In this document: one piece after another, positions 20,891 through 32,300 of the stretch
How the letters are laid out: each line of letters starts with the position of its first letter
Position numbering within the stretch: the first letter of the stretch is position 1
NCBI GenBank assembly: GCA_012862575.1
Contig: BLSF01000078.1
Coordinates: forward strand, 103,750-167,749
Direction of reading: 5' to 3'
Length of the DNA: 64,000 bases
Origin: Parietichytrium sp. I65-24A
Taxonomy: Eukaryota > Sar > Bigyra > Thraustochytrida > Thraustochytriidae
Translations under genes and position numbers: made by a program
The notes under the pieces: generated by a model
Database searches by the model: none
Seen by the model: the letters and a program-made list of their open reading frames with translations, nothing else
Told to the model about the DNA's origin: nothing

Positions 20891-22761
20891 TTACTGCAGT
20901 ACATTCACGCAATCCAGCAAGATCTTGCACGCCAGATTAACTGCAGTTTGATGCATACCTTTTTCAGCATCTTCAACAACAGAATCAACGGCCTCCAAAA
21001 TGTCATTTCGCCGGTACTTTCGCCAATCAGAAACGTTCATGAGTATGAGATACAGAATTCTTAGAAAGTCACAACGGAACTCGTCGTTAAAAGGCAGGTT
21101 GTGCATCTGAACGATTATGATGTCTATCATGACGTGCAGATCTGTTGTGTGAAAGAAATGCGAAGTAGCCTTTGTTGAAAACGCACATCGAACAAAGTAC
21201 AAAAGCTGACCCAGGAGGATGGGTTCGCTGTATGGATAAGACTGCCCATTCAGTAGATGAAGAACTGCCTCTCCAAAGAGCTCTCCGTTTCGACCGTCTT
21301 TAAGGAGGCAGCGAAGGACACGATTCGGTTCACTGTCCACGATATCCGCCAAGTTTTCATCGCGCTCATCCAGTTCGTCTGCCACTTGGAGATCCTTTGC
21401 ATAACCGAAATGGCTGTTCAGCGCAAGCAGCGTGTACGTTGCCATCAAATACTCGTCTTCTCCGGTTTCTGACAAGAGAGAGATGATTAACCGGATGGTC
21501 TCCTCGCCAGGAAGGGCACCAAGCGACAAGCTAGGCACCTCGGTCAAGAAATTGTACAGTAAAGAAAGCCACGCGAACAAGCCATCTTCACCACCTCGAT
21601 TCTCTCGCAATCCAAGCTCGATATTCTTCAGAAAGCTTTCGGGCTCGAGGCCCCACTCGCCCCCGCTATAAGCACGGATCAAGGAAGAGTCAAGACCAGC
21701 AAATGTCTCCAGCAAAACGCACGTCAAAGAACGTACCAGAGCTGGAGCTCGCGTTTGGCTAGAGTTCGTGTCCCAATGCAGGTAGATATTGCGCGCAAAC
21801 TCCTGATCGTTGGCTTGCAGCACTTCCTCCCACTCCTCTGGGGTCCCACAGTATTTGATGGCCAGAAAGATCTGCCGAAGGCGCTTTTCGCATTGTTTTC
21901 CCGCATCAATCCCACTGTCGATCATCACCTCTCTGTCTCTTATTATGTCAGGCTGCGATCCCGGGTCCGGAGAGATTGCGCCGAGCTCGACGAGGATGTC
22001 CCTCACAGACTGCTCTCGATCAAACTCAATTTCTGCAGTCTCCACTCTTCTCTCGAACTCGTCCTCTGACTCGTAGTCCACGGGCCGCTCCCACTGCGTC
22101 TCGCCACTTTCGTTGACATAGTATACCTCAGTATCTTCGTCGTCCCCAAACGTTGCGGCCTTCTTCTTAACCCATTTCCTTTTCTCTTTCTTTTCGCGCT
22201 TGGCCGATTCACTTTTCAAATGCCCCATCTCACCTTCTCCTTCTTCTTCTTCTTCGCCGTCTCCTTCCTCGGCTACCGGCCCCTTGGGCAACGGGCTGAC
22301 CACTCGGTGCTCGTCTTCGCCGGCGTCATGCTCCGATCCAAAAGAGAGGCTTGATCGCCGCACGCGCTCGCTGGCGGCTTTGGAAAGAATGCCTTTTCGA
22401 CCGCCAGACCTTTGTGTGCCGCTCTTCCCCTGCACCTCAAGCCCCGCATTCTGCGCTTCCTTCTGCTGCCGCTCCAGCGCCTCCGTATCGATAATGTACT
22501 GTTGAGTGGATCACAAAAAATATAGTGACAGCAGCAACAACAGGGACGGCAAACGTCAGTGCACGGGCAAACAAAATAGTCAAAACGCCGGCGCGAAAGG
22601 TGAAACTTCTTCGCGCGTCGCCAACGTGAACGGGTTTCTCAGAAACTTACACCTTGGGGCTTCTCTCGCTGTGTTATCTTCTTCGCCTTGTTGTAATAAT
22701 ACGTCCCCGCCTCGTCCTGCAGCGCGTACCAGAGATCGTTCGTCTCATTGCTGTCGCCCAT
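20891..22761 (-). CDS. WW-domain protein with SPIN90/Ldb17-type (Dip1-like) domain, two exons
   Basis: Exons 22761-22651 and 22498-20891, with a 152-nt intron between (donor GGT|GTAAGT, acceptor CTCAACAG|TACATT, phase 0). The product is 572 aa. Exon 1 holds a WW-like unit (W11...GTYYYNKAKKITQREKP) in which the second Trp is replaced. A second WW unit at about 146-176 has VYYVNESGETQWERP. An acidic/Lys-rich linker separates them. The rest, roughly 240-570, is helical and matches the SPIN90/Ldb17 leucine-rich family (DUF2013), most clearly LLYFVRCAFSTKATSHFF and LPFNDEFRCDFLRILYLILMN. Dip1/WISH/SPIN90 proteins activate Arp2/3 to make unbranched seed filaments. Metazoan SPIN90 has an SH3 domain instead of WW. 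The actin role is inferred from this family match. Confidence 0.8.
22499..22650 (-). other. Intron of the WW/SPIN90-like gene
   Basis: 152 nt, GT-AG, phase 0. The donor overlaps a second possible GT two bases upstream, but only the GTAAGT donor keeps the downstream frame open. Confidence 0.8.
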
Positions 22762-24110
22762 GCTGCGCTGCGCGATAGTCTCCGAAAGAGCACCGAGGAT
22801 AGCGACACAGCACGCCCAAAGCAAAGGACAAACACACACCGGCAGCCTCCTTCGCCGGGATCCACTCCTCGTTGGCTAGTAGCTAGCACAGCGCAACGTC
22901 GAGACTTCGGGGCGATGTCCCTCCTCCTGCAAGATTGGCGGCCGTGTCTGTCAGTACTGCACTGCCTGTGAGCGCTCGTGCCTCACTGCGTGTTTTCCAA
23001 GCGCCAAGATCCCGAAAGCTCTGTGCGAACAGTGTGAGTGAACCTGTGTGAACTATTCAACAACAATGCCCTTAATTGACGCCGCTCCTCATTTACGCTA
23101 CGCTACTCACAGTCAGACTACCCGTGTGACCTATCCAGTCCATGCGAATGAAAGCGAATGCGAATGAAAGCGAATGCGAATGCGAATGAAAGCGAATGCC
23201 TGCGCGACGGCCACAGCCTTGTCCATGAAGACGACGACGACGACGAGAACGAGGACGAGAAGAATTTTGCACTCGTTCAATCAGTCGATGACGGAGTTGC
23301 TCTTTCGTTGTTCGATTCGTTTGCCACTTGAATGAACCCTTTCCCTGTTGCTCATGCTCATGCTCGTGCTTATGCTCTCGCTCGCATGGACCTGCAACGC
23401 TCGCCACCTACGACTCCGCAATCGCTTGCACGAAGCGGCAGCGGGGGCCGCGACGCTGCAAGCTTGCAAGCTCGCACGTTCAATCGGACCCACAGCCAAG
23501 AGCATAGCCGATTGCAAGCATTCATCCACTCAGTCCCTTCAACCTTTCCTTTTGCCACCTTTGAACAAGCTTTGGGAAGCTGTCAGATTCACCACGCCCC
23601 GGAGTCAAAGAGCAACTACTGCCGAAGAAGAAGAAGAAGAAGTGAATTCTTCGTGGCCGAGTCATCGCATTGCATCGCAGTCAGCTCTAGTGCTCGAGTC
23701 TGTTGCTGGTACTGGCACAGACCTGCGGCTCCGCTTCGTACGGGCGAGTAACCCCAAAGACATAAAAAACTCGTGGAGACATAAGAAACTCGAGGTTACA
23801 GCTGGAGCGAGTCTTTTCAAAGTTGCGAGGGTTTTGAAACCGGCAGCACAAGACACCAAGAGCTGTGGTAGCAACATGGTAACGACCAACCTTCAATTGG
23901 AGAAAAATACCGTTCGTTTGCCGTAGCAGTGTAGCAGTGTAGCGGTGGGGATTGGTGGAAGATGGTGGAAGTGGCAGCCGCCAAGTCTTGGCTCGACGAT
24001 TGCGCGCCAGTAGTAAGTCTGTAAAAACGCACGTACTACACGTACCTTTCGTTCGTTTGCCAATTTAGCTGCGACTTACAAGATGCCGACTCGCGAGGTC
24101 TCAAGGAGCG
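22762..24110. other. Divergent intergenic region, no gene called
   Basis: About 1.35 kb between the divergent starts of the WW/SPIN90-like gene and the membrane protein gene. GCGAATGAAA-type short tandem repeats lie at about 23140-23200 and a GACGAC run follows. A plus-strand frame from 23354 begins with a signal-peptide-like Leu/Met run, but that run is encoded by a GCTCAT tandem and the remainder is unlike any family, so it is not called. Confidence 0.5.
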
Positions 24111-25589
24111 ATGGAAAAGTCGAGCGCAGTCGCGCCTGCGCCTTCGGACGCTTGTTTGAAGAGGGATGGCGGAGTGTTTGAAAACGCGACTGTACCGGCC
24201 GCGTCGTCGTCGTCGTCACCATTGTCGTCATCAGTTTCAACCAGAATGGCGAAAGCCGGGACGGCGACTGCAATACCTGGTTCGACCCGAGAAGGCCCGA
24301 AAGGATGGCTGGCAGAGTTCCAAGAGCAATTGAGATTTCAGGGGCACATGTACAAGTTGGCGATCGGTTATGCTTTGGTCGTTCTTCTCGTCTGGTGTGC
24401 TCTCTTTGGCGTTGTGCTCTATGCGCAGACGGTGCATTACGGAGCCAACCACCTGGACTTTATGGACTCGCGAGATATCGATTGTGAAGGATACAGAGAA
24501 GTGCTCGGAGGTGTGGACCTTGGCCTGCTGGAAAGTCTGTGCTATATTGGCTGGGAGCTGGTTCAGCTGCTCATATTCGCGAGACTTATTTCGCGTAAGA
24601 TGTTGATCGGAAAGTATGTGTTACGCCTTCCTGCTACAGTCATGGTATTCTTCTGGACCCGGATGGCATCTTTGGAGACGAATAAAGGGTTCTCTTTTGT
24701 ACTTCTCTATACGGGCTTGGTTCTTGCTGGCTCGCTGCCCGATGCTTTTCTGATTATCTTACGAGGACAAAAGATAGTGCCCCGCATCCTGGGGGCTTTT
24801 CAGCTTGCAACCATATCCACGCTTGAACAAGTGTACATGGTAATCTACCTAATTTTCAGCGACCAAGTGTCCAACGTATTCGTTTCGGTATTTGTGAGTG
24901 GGTTTGCGTTCCCGCTCTTGCAACTTATTTTCCGGCGGGCATATGATATATGGTACATTTCAAAAATTACTCGGCGACTTGGAGATCAAAGCAGAGCTGC
25001 TATGGGGGAGCTTTATGTACTTGTAAAGCTCTCTTTCAGTCTTCCACTATTTCTTGCTGTTTATAACGTCGAGTCGCAAAGCGGATTTCTAAGCTCCGTG
25101 GTTCTTTCATTTTTCATGGAAATCGCTGAGACTTCGCTGCATCTGTATATGATCACCCAAAAGACACACCTCTTCCAACGCTTGCAACTTGACGGAGGTA
25201 ATGCTTCTGCTGTGGTTGCAGAGCGACCTGAAGAGAAACAGTCTGATCAAACCTCCCCATTTCGGAGCAGAGCCATTCAGCACGCTGCATTTCGCGTCGT
25301 GCACGAGGAATTCGGCGAGCGACTGGTTGCGATCACGGCTTATATCCTTATGTGGCGAATTCGCGCCATCCCGCCAGAGCGCCTTTTGTTTTGTTTGGTG
25401 TTTGAAATGCTGGCCGATGTCATCAAACACATGGTCTTTCACAGGGTATTTGGGATTAGGATCAGCGAAGTGCCACTCAAGTTCTCAAGCAGGCACCTGT
25501 TGATGTTTTCTGGAGCCTTCGTGAGCGGAGCGTCTGTGCTTTCCGTCAGTCTGTCATTGCACTGCTACTATAGTTTTGATACCAGGTGA
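24111..25589 (+). CDS. Polytopic membrane protein of unknown function
   Basis: 492 aa, single exon, ATG at 24111. The first 60 residues are Ser/Ala-rich and probably cytosolic. About eight or nine hydrophobic segments follow, near 83-105, 138-160, 172-186, 194-217, 236-270, 302-320, 326-347, 423-440 and 464-484. Charged loops contain basic clusters such as KITRRLGDQ. I do not recognise the family. There is no transporter signature, no DHHC and no catalytic motif that I can name. The length and number of segments would suit a transporter, a channel-like protein or a lipid-handling protein. The C-terminus ends shortly after the last hydrophobic segment. Confidence 0.72.
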   Translation: MEKSSAVAPAPSDACLKRDGGVFENATVPAASSSSSPLSSSVSTRMAKAGTATAIPGSTREGPKGWLAEFQEQLRFQGHMYKLAIGYALVVLLVWCALFGVVLYAQTVHYGANHLDFMDSRDIDCEGYREVLGGVDLGLLESLCYIGWELVQLLIFARLISRKMLIGKYVLRLPATVMVFFWTRMASLETNKGFSFVLLYTGLVLAGSLPDAFLIILRGQKIVPRILGAFQLATISTLEQVYMVIYLIFSDQVSNVFVSVFVSGFAFPLLQLIFRRAYDIWYISKITRRLGDQSRAAMGELYVLVKLSFSLPLFLAVYNVESQSGFLSSVVLSFFMEIAETSLHLYMITQKTHLFQRLQLDGGNASAVVAERPEEKQSDQTSPFRSRAIQHAAFRVVHEEFGERLVAITAYILMWRIRAIPPERLLFCLVFEMLADVIKHMVFHRVFGIRISEVPLKFSSRHLLMFSGAFVSGASVLSVSLSLHCYYSFDTR

Positions 25590-26534
25590 TCAATTACTAC
25601 TCTTCCGATCTATTGGCATGAACGCGGGCTTTCGTCAAGAAAGAATCTGACCATCGTATTCTCCGACTCCGACAAGTCGTTCGCAGGGGTGTGTGTGTGT
25701 GTGTGTATGTCTATGTGTCATTGGGTTGATTTCATCTCAATTTCTCTATTTGTGTGGCTCAGGAATCCCGGACTCGTTTTGATATCTTAATATCTGTAGA
25801 CTCATTTTTCAGTTTAAGAAATCCATTCGCTATTTCATCCCTTATCTATCCTAGTCCGTCGAGAGCTTACTGTGTCGATGAGCGTTTGATTTTCCACTCC
25901 TGCACATCCTGGACCCTCTAAAGCATGTTTTAAGAGCATGACAAAGAAAAAAGGAGATGGCGAAACTAAAGTCAAGCTCTCTCCTCTTCCCAAAATAGTT
26001 CGCGCTCTCGAAACATTCAAGGCTCGGCCGGTTTGAGAGACGTCTTGGCAAGGCGACAATTATGTTAAATAAGAGCTAGGGATATGAATTCCGTTCAATT
26101 TACTCGGCTTCTCGAGAGTGGCGCAATTCGCACCCAGCGCTTCACTACGTGCTCGCTCTTTCTGTGGCACTTCTGTCGCGTGCGTGGAATTTCGCCGTCT
26201 CCTTATATTGCGCTCTCACCGTTTCCGGAGAGCTTTCCTTAGTGCTTGCGACACCTTTCCATCGCTATAAGATAGGATCGGTACACAATCTCATTTGTGT
26301 GATCTCTCCTCTGTGAATACGATGGAATCCACCCTTCGACTTGTCATCCTCATCACAGAAGGGATCCAAGCTGGTACGCCATCAGCGGATCAGGCATCCT
26401 ATGTCGCCTTGAAGAAAAGGCCCAAAGGAGCTCGACGGACGTCTGATAGCTTCACTACTTTGCACGAGACACCGTCTTGGCGAATCTAACTTCAAGCGCG
26501 TCTCCGTTGCGCTCACAAAGCTTGAAGTACCAAT
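25590..26534. other. Convergent intergenic stretch
   Basis: 945 bp between the stops of the membrane protein gene and the SGNH hydrolase gene. A GT microsatellite lies at about 25688-25706. A 56-codon frame starting at ATG 26322 has no recognisable family. Otherwise it should be 3' UTR sequence. Confidence 0.55.
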
Positions 26535-27907
26535 TCAGTTTGGCGGTTCGGTTACAACAACTTTTGCCCTCTTCTTAAAACCAGTACCATTTTCTAAACA
26601 ATCGTCATCGCTATCAAAGTCACTTGCTGTGCAAATTTCCCCATCGCCTTCGCCATTCATGGCCTCCACGATGGACTCGAGCATTTCTAGGAGATTGGTG
26701 AGGTTCAGCGCCTCTAAAATGTCCTTCACCTCTTCCAGAGCATCTTCGACGTGATCTGACCTTTTCCCTTGCAAATAGACGAGCCGTTTCAGAATTTTTT
26801 CGAGGCTGCTTGGGGGCACATACCGCGACATCTGTCCGAGGAATTGAACCACGTGGTACTCTGCGAGTTCGCGCTTCTCTGCCGCAGATTCAGCGATATT
26901 GCCATTTACGTCAGGCATGGCTCTTGGCGATGTTAATTTCTCTTGTGGTGCAACCACTTTTCTAGGTGACAAGGAAATTGGAGCTGGTGCTGGAGCAGGG
27001 CCAAGTATTTGTTCCATGGTCTGCCACACAGCATCGGCGACACGAACATTCGCGTCCTGAGTAATGTGAATGCCGTCAACGCTCTTGGTCATGTCTATTT
27101 GGGGATTTACAAAGTGATAACCTCTGCGGCTGCACATGTCGCTGTACGCAGCGGGAAAATCTTTGGACATTAAAGCTGAAAGTTCGTCGTAGCCCAGCTC
27201 CCGGGCATGAGTATTTAGATTCACTTCCGGCGGAGTCACAATAATGACATGAAGACTGCTGCTTGATTCGTTCGACTTGGCGTGCAGGTCCACGGCCAGA
27301 TCAGCAATCCTTTCAACCTTTTCGGCGATGAGCGCTGCACTCATGCCCCGCCGGGATTTGAATTTGCACCGAATCCTCTCCTTGAGATCATTAGTGCCTG
27401 TGAGTTGTGATCAGACGAAATCCAAGCCGTCCTTAGACTGTCAGGAACAATTCGGAAATGCAGGCAGAGCCGAGCATACCACCAAACCCGTTCAAACTTA
27501 CCTAACAAAAGCACGAGCCATGAAGGCCCACAACTGACAAACTCCCTCACAAAGTGCCTTTCTCCGTCAAAGTCGTCAGGTTTGCACCCTGGCATCCACT
27601 CTTCATTCCCAAAGTCACTAAACGAAGTTGTTCGCGAGCACAACCCGGCTTCGCGCACCTCAATGTTGTACCTCATCAACCTGTTTTCGAGCATTCTCGG
27701 CCACGTAACGCCATATCTACCAGTGAAACAGTGGCCCATTCCCCACGTCAGCGAGTCGCCGTAGAACAACACTCTCTCGGGCACGCCACGCTCCGGTTCC
27801 CGGGCGAAGAACCCGGTGTGCCTTCTCTCCCGCTTCCCGGTTCCTTGCTGCACGCCTCCCTGGCCACCGTCCACCACCTCCACCTCCACCACTCCTCCGT
27901 CCGACAT
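26535..27907 (-). CDS. SGNH/GDSL-type hydrolase, two exons
   Basis: Exons 27907-27502 and 27397-26535 are joined across a 104-nt intron (donor GTTAG|GTAAGT, acceptor CTCACAG|GCACTAATG, phase 1). The product is 422 aa. The splice itself creates the family's block III, LLLG joined to TNDLK. Catalytic positions are clear: GDSL with S52, the oxyanion-hole N138 in GTND, and D243-x2-H246 in DGIH. Upstream of block III, EAGLCSRTTS resembles the E-G-x-GRTT motif of bacterial arylesterase-type SGNH enzymes. Such enzymes hydrolyse esters or lysophospholipids; the substrate here is unknown. No signal peptide is evident (acidic, Gly-rich N-terminus). A C-terminal helical extension (about 320-422) is outside the usual domain. 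Confidence 0.88.
27398..27501 (-). other. Intron of the SGNH hydrolase gene
   Basis: 104 nt, GT-AG, phase 1. Its removal restores the GTND motif, which strongly supports it. Confidence 0.9.
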
Positions 27908-29344
27908 GCCTGATTCGCGATGCCGGTCCTCTCGGCGCCGCCAAGTTCTAGGTTTCCGGTTCCCGGTTCTCAGTCCCCGGTTCTCACTTCAGGAACCGGG
28001 CGGTTCGCGGGCGCAGCCTCCCGTGCCACGCAAAACACGGCGTCCCAGCAGGTCGCAGCACTCAGGTGAAGTTGCCACGGGCCTCTCACTGGGGCAAGTG
28101 AGGGCCAAGGCGCGGGCTCCTCTGCGCACCCCCACCCACGCGTTTGCGAAACTACCTTCTCCCGCGGACACTTGCTGAGTACTAACTGTGAGTACGCAGG
28201 GCACTAGTACTGAGTACTCATGCACACAACTCACGGGCAGATTTTTTCTTTCTTCTTTTGAGAGTACTAGATGTACTAGAGCCGGTAAGCGATCTATACT
28301 GACGGATACGAACAGTGAGCTCCTTTAGGGTAAGTGGTAGTTGCTATTACCAATGTCTATATTGTTGGTGTTGTTAATTGAAAGATTAGGAGGTATTATG
28401 AGAGAGGTGGGAGGTACTATGAGCTTGCTATTGATCGCTAGGTGGTCTGGGTACCAGATGTGATGTGGGAAGATGTGGGAACAGCTCGTTGATCGTTTTG
28501 GCGGTTGCTCTCTTTTCGCTCAGCTAGTCCATCTGTCTCGTTGTAGCAATAGCCACAGCGTGACTAGGCTGAACTCCCCGCTGCCACACCTCCGCAGTCT
28601 TACCATTCCAGCCATCCCTCGCCTACTACCTGTCGCGGTAGGCTTCGCTATTCAGCTAGGTAGAGCCTATTCCTATGCACACTTTAACTACTCTTAGCTA
28701 TACCTGCCAACCTACACCTCTCACTCACTACAGCTTCCTAGGCTGGCGCGTAGGCACGCCTAACTTCACGTAACCGTGTCTCATGTCCTATGGCTGAATA
28801 GCCTAAATCAGTAGGGGCAAAAGATCTGCCAGGAATTGCGAGGACGAAGGCAGGAGCGGGGACGTGCGCGCAGCAGTGACTAGCGGTTACGGTAGTTTCG
28901 TAGCGGTTACGCCCGTGCAAGGAGCGTCCGCGGGGGACAGCGGGGCGGAGGCAGTGGCACAGTCAGTGGCTAGGAAACGCCCGCCGTCTGGAAAACGGCC
29001 GCATCGCCCGAGAGAGAAAGAGCGCACAGAGAGAGAGAGCGAGTGAGTGAGAGAACGTAGTGGTGGGCGGAAGAGCGAGCGAACGAAGGAACGAAGGAAC
29101 GAGAGAACGAAAGAACAAAAGGGAAGCGCCGTCTGGTCCTGGATGGTCTGACTCTGCTGAACCTTCCCCGCACAGACCGCCAACTTGTGTACCTCGCAAA
29201 CCGCCAGCCTACGACCAGCTACCGACCAATAAGCCTTCAGCGTAGCGCAGCGGTCCTCGCGGCGTGCACGTACCGCCACTTTGCTCGCGATCATCCTCCG
29301 CCGGAGCTGCCTCTGTAGGCAGCAGCTACTTTGACGCGGTAAGA
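27908..29344. other. Divergent intergenic region between the SGNH hydrolase gene and SPT6
   Basis: About 1.4 kb holding both promoters. The part before SPT6 is rich in GAGAGA and GAACGAAG tandem units (29020-29120). An isolated GTAAGTGG at about 28331 has no exon that I can attach to it. The SPT6 frame stays open upstream of its first ATG as far as about 29264, but with no ATG, so I treat this as leader. Confidence 0.55.
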
Positions 29345-32300
29345 ATGTCTGACAAGGACGAGGACGTGAGCTCTGCCTCTTCGGACGAGGAGGAGGAGAA
29401 GGAGAAGGACCAGTCCAAGGGGAACCCATCTGCCGCCGCCAAGTCGAGCTCCAAGCCCGTCGACAGCGAAGACGACGATGACGATGACGACGATGATGAC
29501 GACGATGATGACGGTGATGACGACGACAAGAAGAAGCGGAAACCAGCGTCGCCGTCGGACCAGCCGCAAGCCAAGAAGGCGCGGAACATGGCCATCGAAG
29601 ACGAGGCCAGCGAGGACGACGACGACGACGAGGATGGGATCTTCGGGAAGAAGAAGAAGAAAAAGCAACAGGGCAAGAAGAAAGCAGGCAGCGACGATGA
29701 CGACGACGACGATGATGAAGAGGAGGGCGATGGGAACGAGTACCACAAGGACGGCTTCGTAGTGTCGTCGGACGAGGAGGAGGAGGACGACGACGACGAC
29801 GAGCGGGAGAGCTCATCCAAGAAACAGAAGAAGAAGCGGCGGTTCAAGAAGGCCAAGGCGAGGATCCAGCTGGATGAGGACGACCTGGACCTCGTCCGCG
29901 AGGCAAAGGAGATCGAGACCGGACAAAAGCAGGGGAGCGGAGGGTTCATCGCCGACAGCGAGGACGAAGGCGGCGAGGGAGACGAAAGGGACGAGTCAGA
30001 CGATGACGCGGACGACTTTATTGTCAGCGACGGACCTCGGCGCCGGAAAAAGAGGCGCGACGACGATGAGGAAGGCATGGACGACCAGCTGTTGGACCAG
30101 GAGTCCAGCTATAACCAGCTGTTTTCGTACTCGCGCGAGCTGTTCGAGTTTGGGGACGTAGCGGATAGAGACTATGACGACGAGGAAGAGCCAGAGTGGA
30201 CCGAGGAGCGCGGCGAAAAGCGCCTCGACCAGGTCAAGGTGCAAATCGAAGAGATGTTTGAATTCAACGTCCGCGCAGAAAATTATTTGCTCGAAGCCGA
30301 CGAGGAAATTCGCAAAACAGATCTTCCCGAGCGACTGCAGCTGCTGGAGAAATCGTACGGGCTTAAACGCTCTATTGCATATGGTGGGGAGCTGTACCTC
30401 CGCTCACCGGACAGTCTCGGTAATGGCCCGCCAAGTGCATTTGCGATGCAGATGGACCCGCTCTCAATGAACCTCTCTGGCGGGGCCATAGGCGACTCGA
30501 GCAACAGCCTCGCGTCACAGCGCGCAGCTCAGCGCAAATGGGTTTGCGCTCGACTCGTAGATTTATATCGCAACCGCGGCCACGGCCCGGAGGAGATTCC
30601 GACTGCAGAAAGCCTTGTTGATGCTGTCGGAAATGCCCTGCGATACCTCCAGCAACAAAACCTCGAAATTCCCTTCATCTTTATGTATCGCTACCACAAC
30701 ATCAAGCCGCTCTCATTGGAAGACCTGTGGCATATTCAGGACTTTTCGTACCGGTACGCGCTACTCGTGGAACGTCGAGAAACCCTCGTTGCTCTGATTA
30801 AGAAAGTCGTTCCTTCCGAATTCATCGACGAGGAGACCTTGCAGGGGACCGTGGTTGACCAAGGCGCATTGGAGAGTAGCTCAGCTATCGGCGGCGCCAA
30901 GCCGCTCCGGGAAGCGCTGATCAAATCCATCAACGAAAAGAAACCAGAGTTCCTGACAATAGACTGGCTTAGGGATGTGCACAATTATGTGGTTTTCAAA
31001 TTTGGTTACGTGGATCAGGCAAATACCACCGAGGAAGCACAGGAGCAAAGGAAACGCAGAAAGGCCGCCAAGCTAGCCAAAAGAAGGGCAAAGATGGAGG
31101 CTAAGAAGAAGAAGGAGAATGCGGTGGCGAAGTCGACCAACCGCAAGGAAATTGATGCTCTTTTCGACGACGACGAAGATGATGGCGATTACAACCCGGA
31201 AGGGAAAAGCAATGCCAAGGAGGGCGGGGCCAGCGAGCAAGCCAACACCCAGGATGGGTCGCAAGGTGGACCTTCGGCAGCCGGAGGTGACGATGCAAAT
31301 GCAGATGACAGCGCCGACGACAGCGATGATTCGGACCTTTCTTCCGACGATGAGGGCACGGCTGCACTGAATAAGATGGAGAGCGACGACTCTGATGACG
31401 AGGCGCACGCGGAGCGTTTGGCAACCCTCCGTGAAATGGCCAAGAGAAGGACCGAGACGGTCAAGCGCAAGGCCGAGAAGAGCGCCAAGAAGCGAGGTGT
31501 TCGGCGCAACGAGTACCGCTTGGCGAATTATTTGGCGTTGAGGAAGCACAACCTCGAAGCACTCACCCGCTTTATTGCCTCACCAATGCGTTTTGCTGCT
31601 TGTGTTGCGGAAGGCGATGTTCTCTTCCCTGTTCCAGAACACGCAGACGTTGATCCGACCACCATGGTGCTATCTGCGATTGGAAACGAACTGGACAACG
31701 AGGCTGCCGTGGAAAGTATCGCTGTGCAGAATCTGGCCACGGAGATCGCCATGGAGCCCCGTGTGCGTGAATTTGTCAAGCACTTGTACCAACGGGAAGG
31801 TGCCGTCACGACAAAATTGACCGTCCGCGGAAGGAGCATAATCGCTGTGGACCCGCTCCACGAATATTTTCAGGTCGCCTCTCTTCACAACAAGCCATAT
31901 CATCTTTTCCTTGCGAAGCCTGCGCCAGGGTCAAATGAGACGGACTACCGCGATCAAATGATGATGATTGCGAGTGCGGAGCAAGAAAAGCTCTTGTCCA
32001 AGCACTGCAACCGTGCTCAGCTGACGTACGAGATGATGAGGAGACTTGCGCCATATTTGCTCACCAAGGATGGAGTGGATAAGGTGAATCTCGGCACCGT
32101 CCTAGAAGAAGGTCAATCTGACCCCACGATCGCTGCAACCACCGGAAGAACCGACGAAGCTCAGGTGCGTCTTCCGGAGGACGATACATTCTACCTCTGG
32201 GACAGAATCCGTTACCAGGTTCTGAAAACGTTGGTGGTTCGCCACTTGCTACCGTACGCCGAGAAGCAAATGTTTCACGAGCTCCTTGTCTATTCTCGTG

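Noticed and set aside
23354-23926. Plus-strand frame beginning like a secretory signal peptide
   Set aside because: The Leu/Met run comes from a GCTCAT tandem repeat and the rest matches nothing; no supporting context.
28887-30078. Long minus-strand frames opposite the start of SPT6
   Set aside because: They are Arg/Pro/Ser or poly-Ser low-complexity mirror images of the GA-rich acidic region of SPT6 and have no family resemblance.
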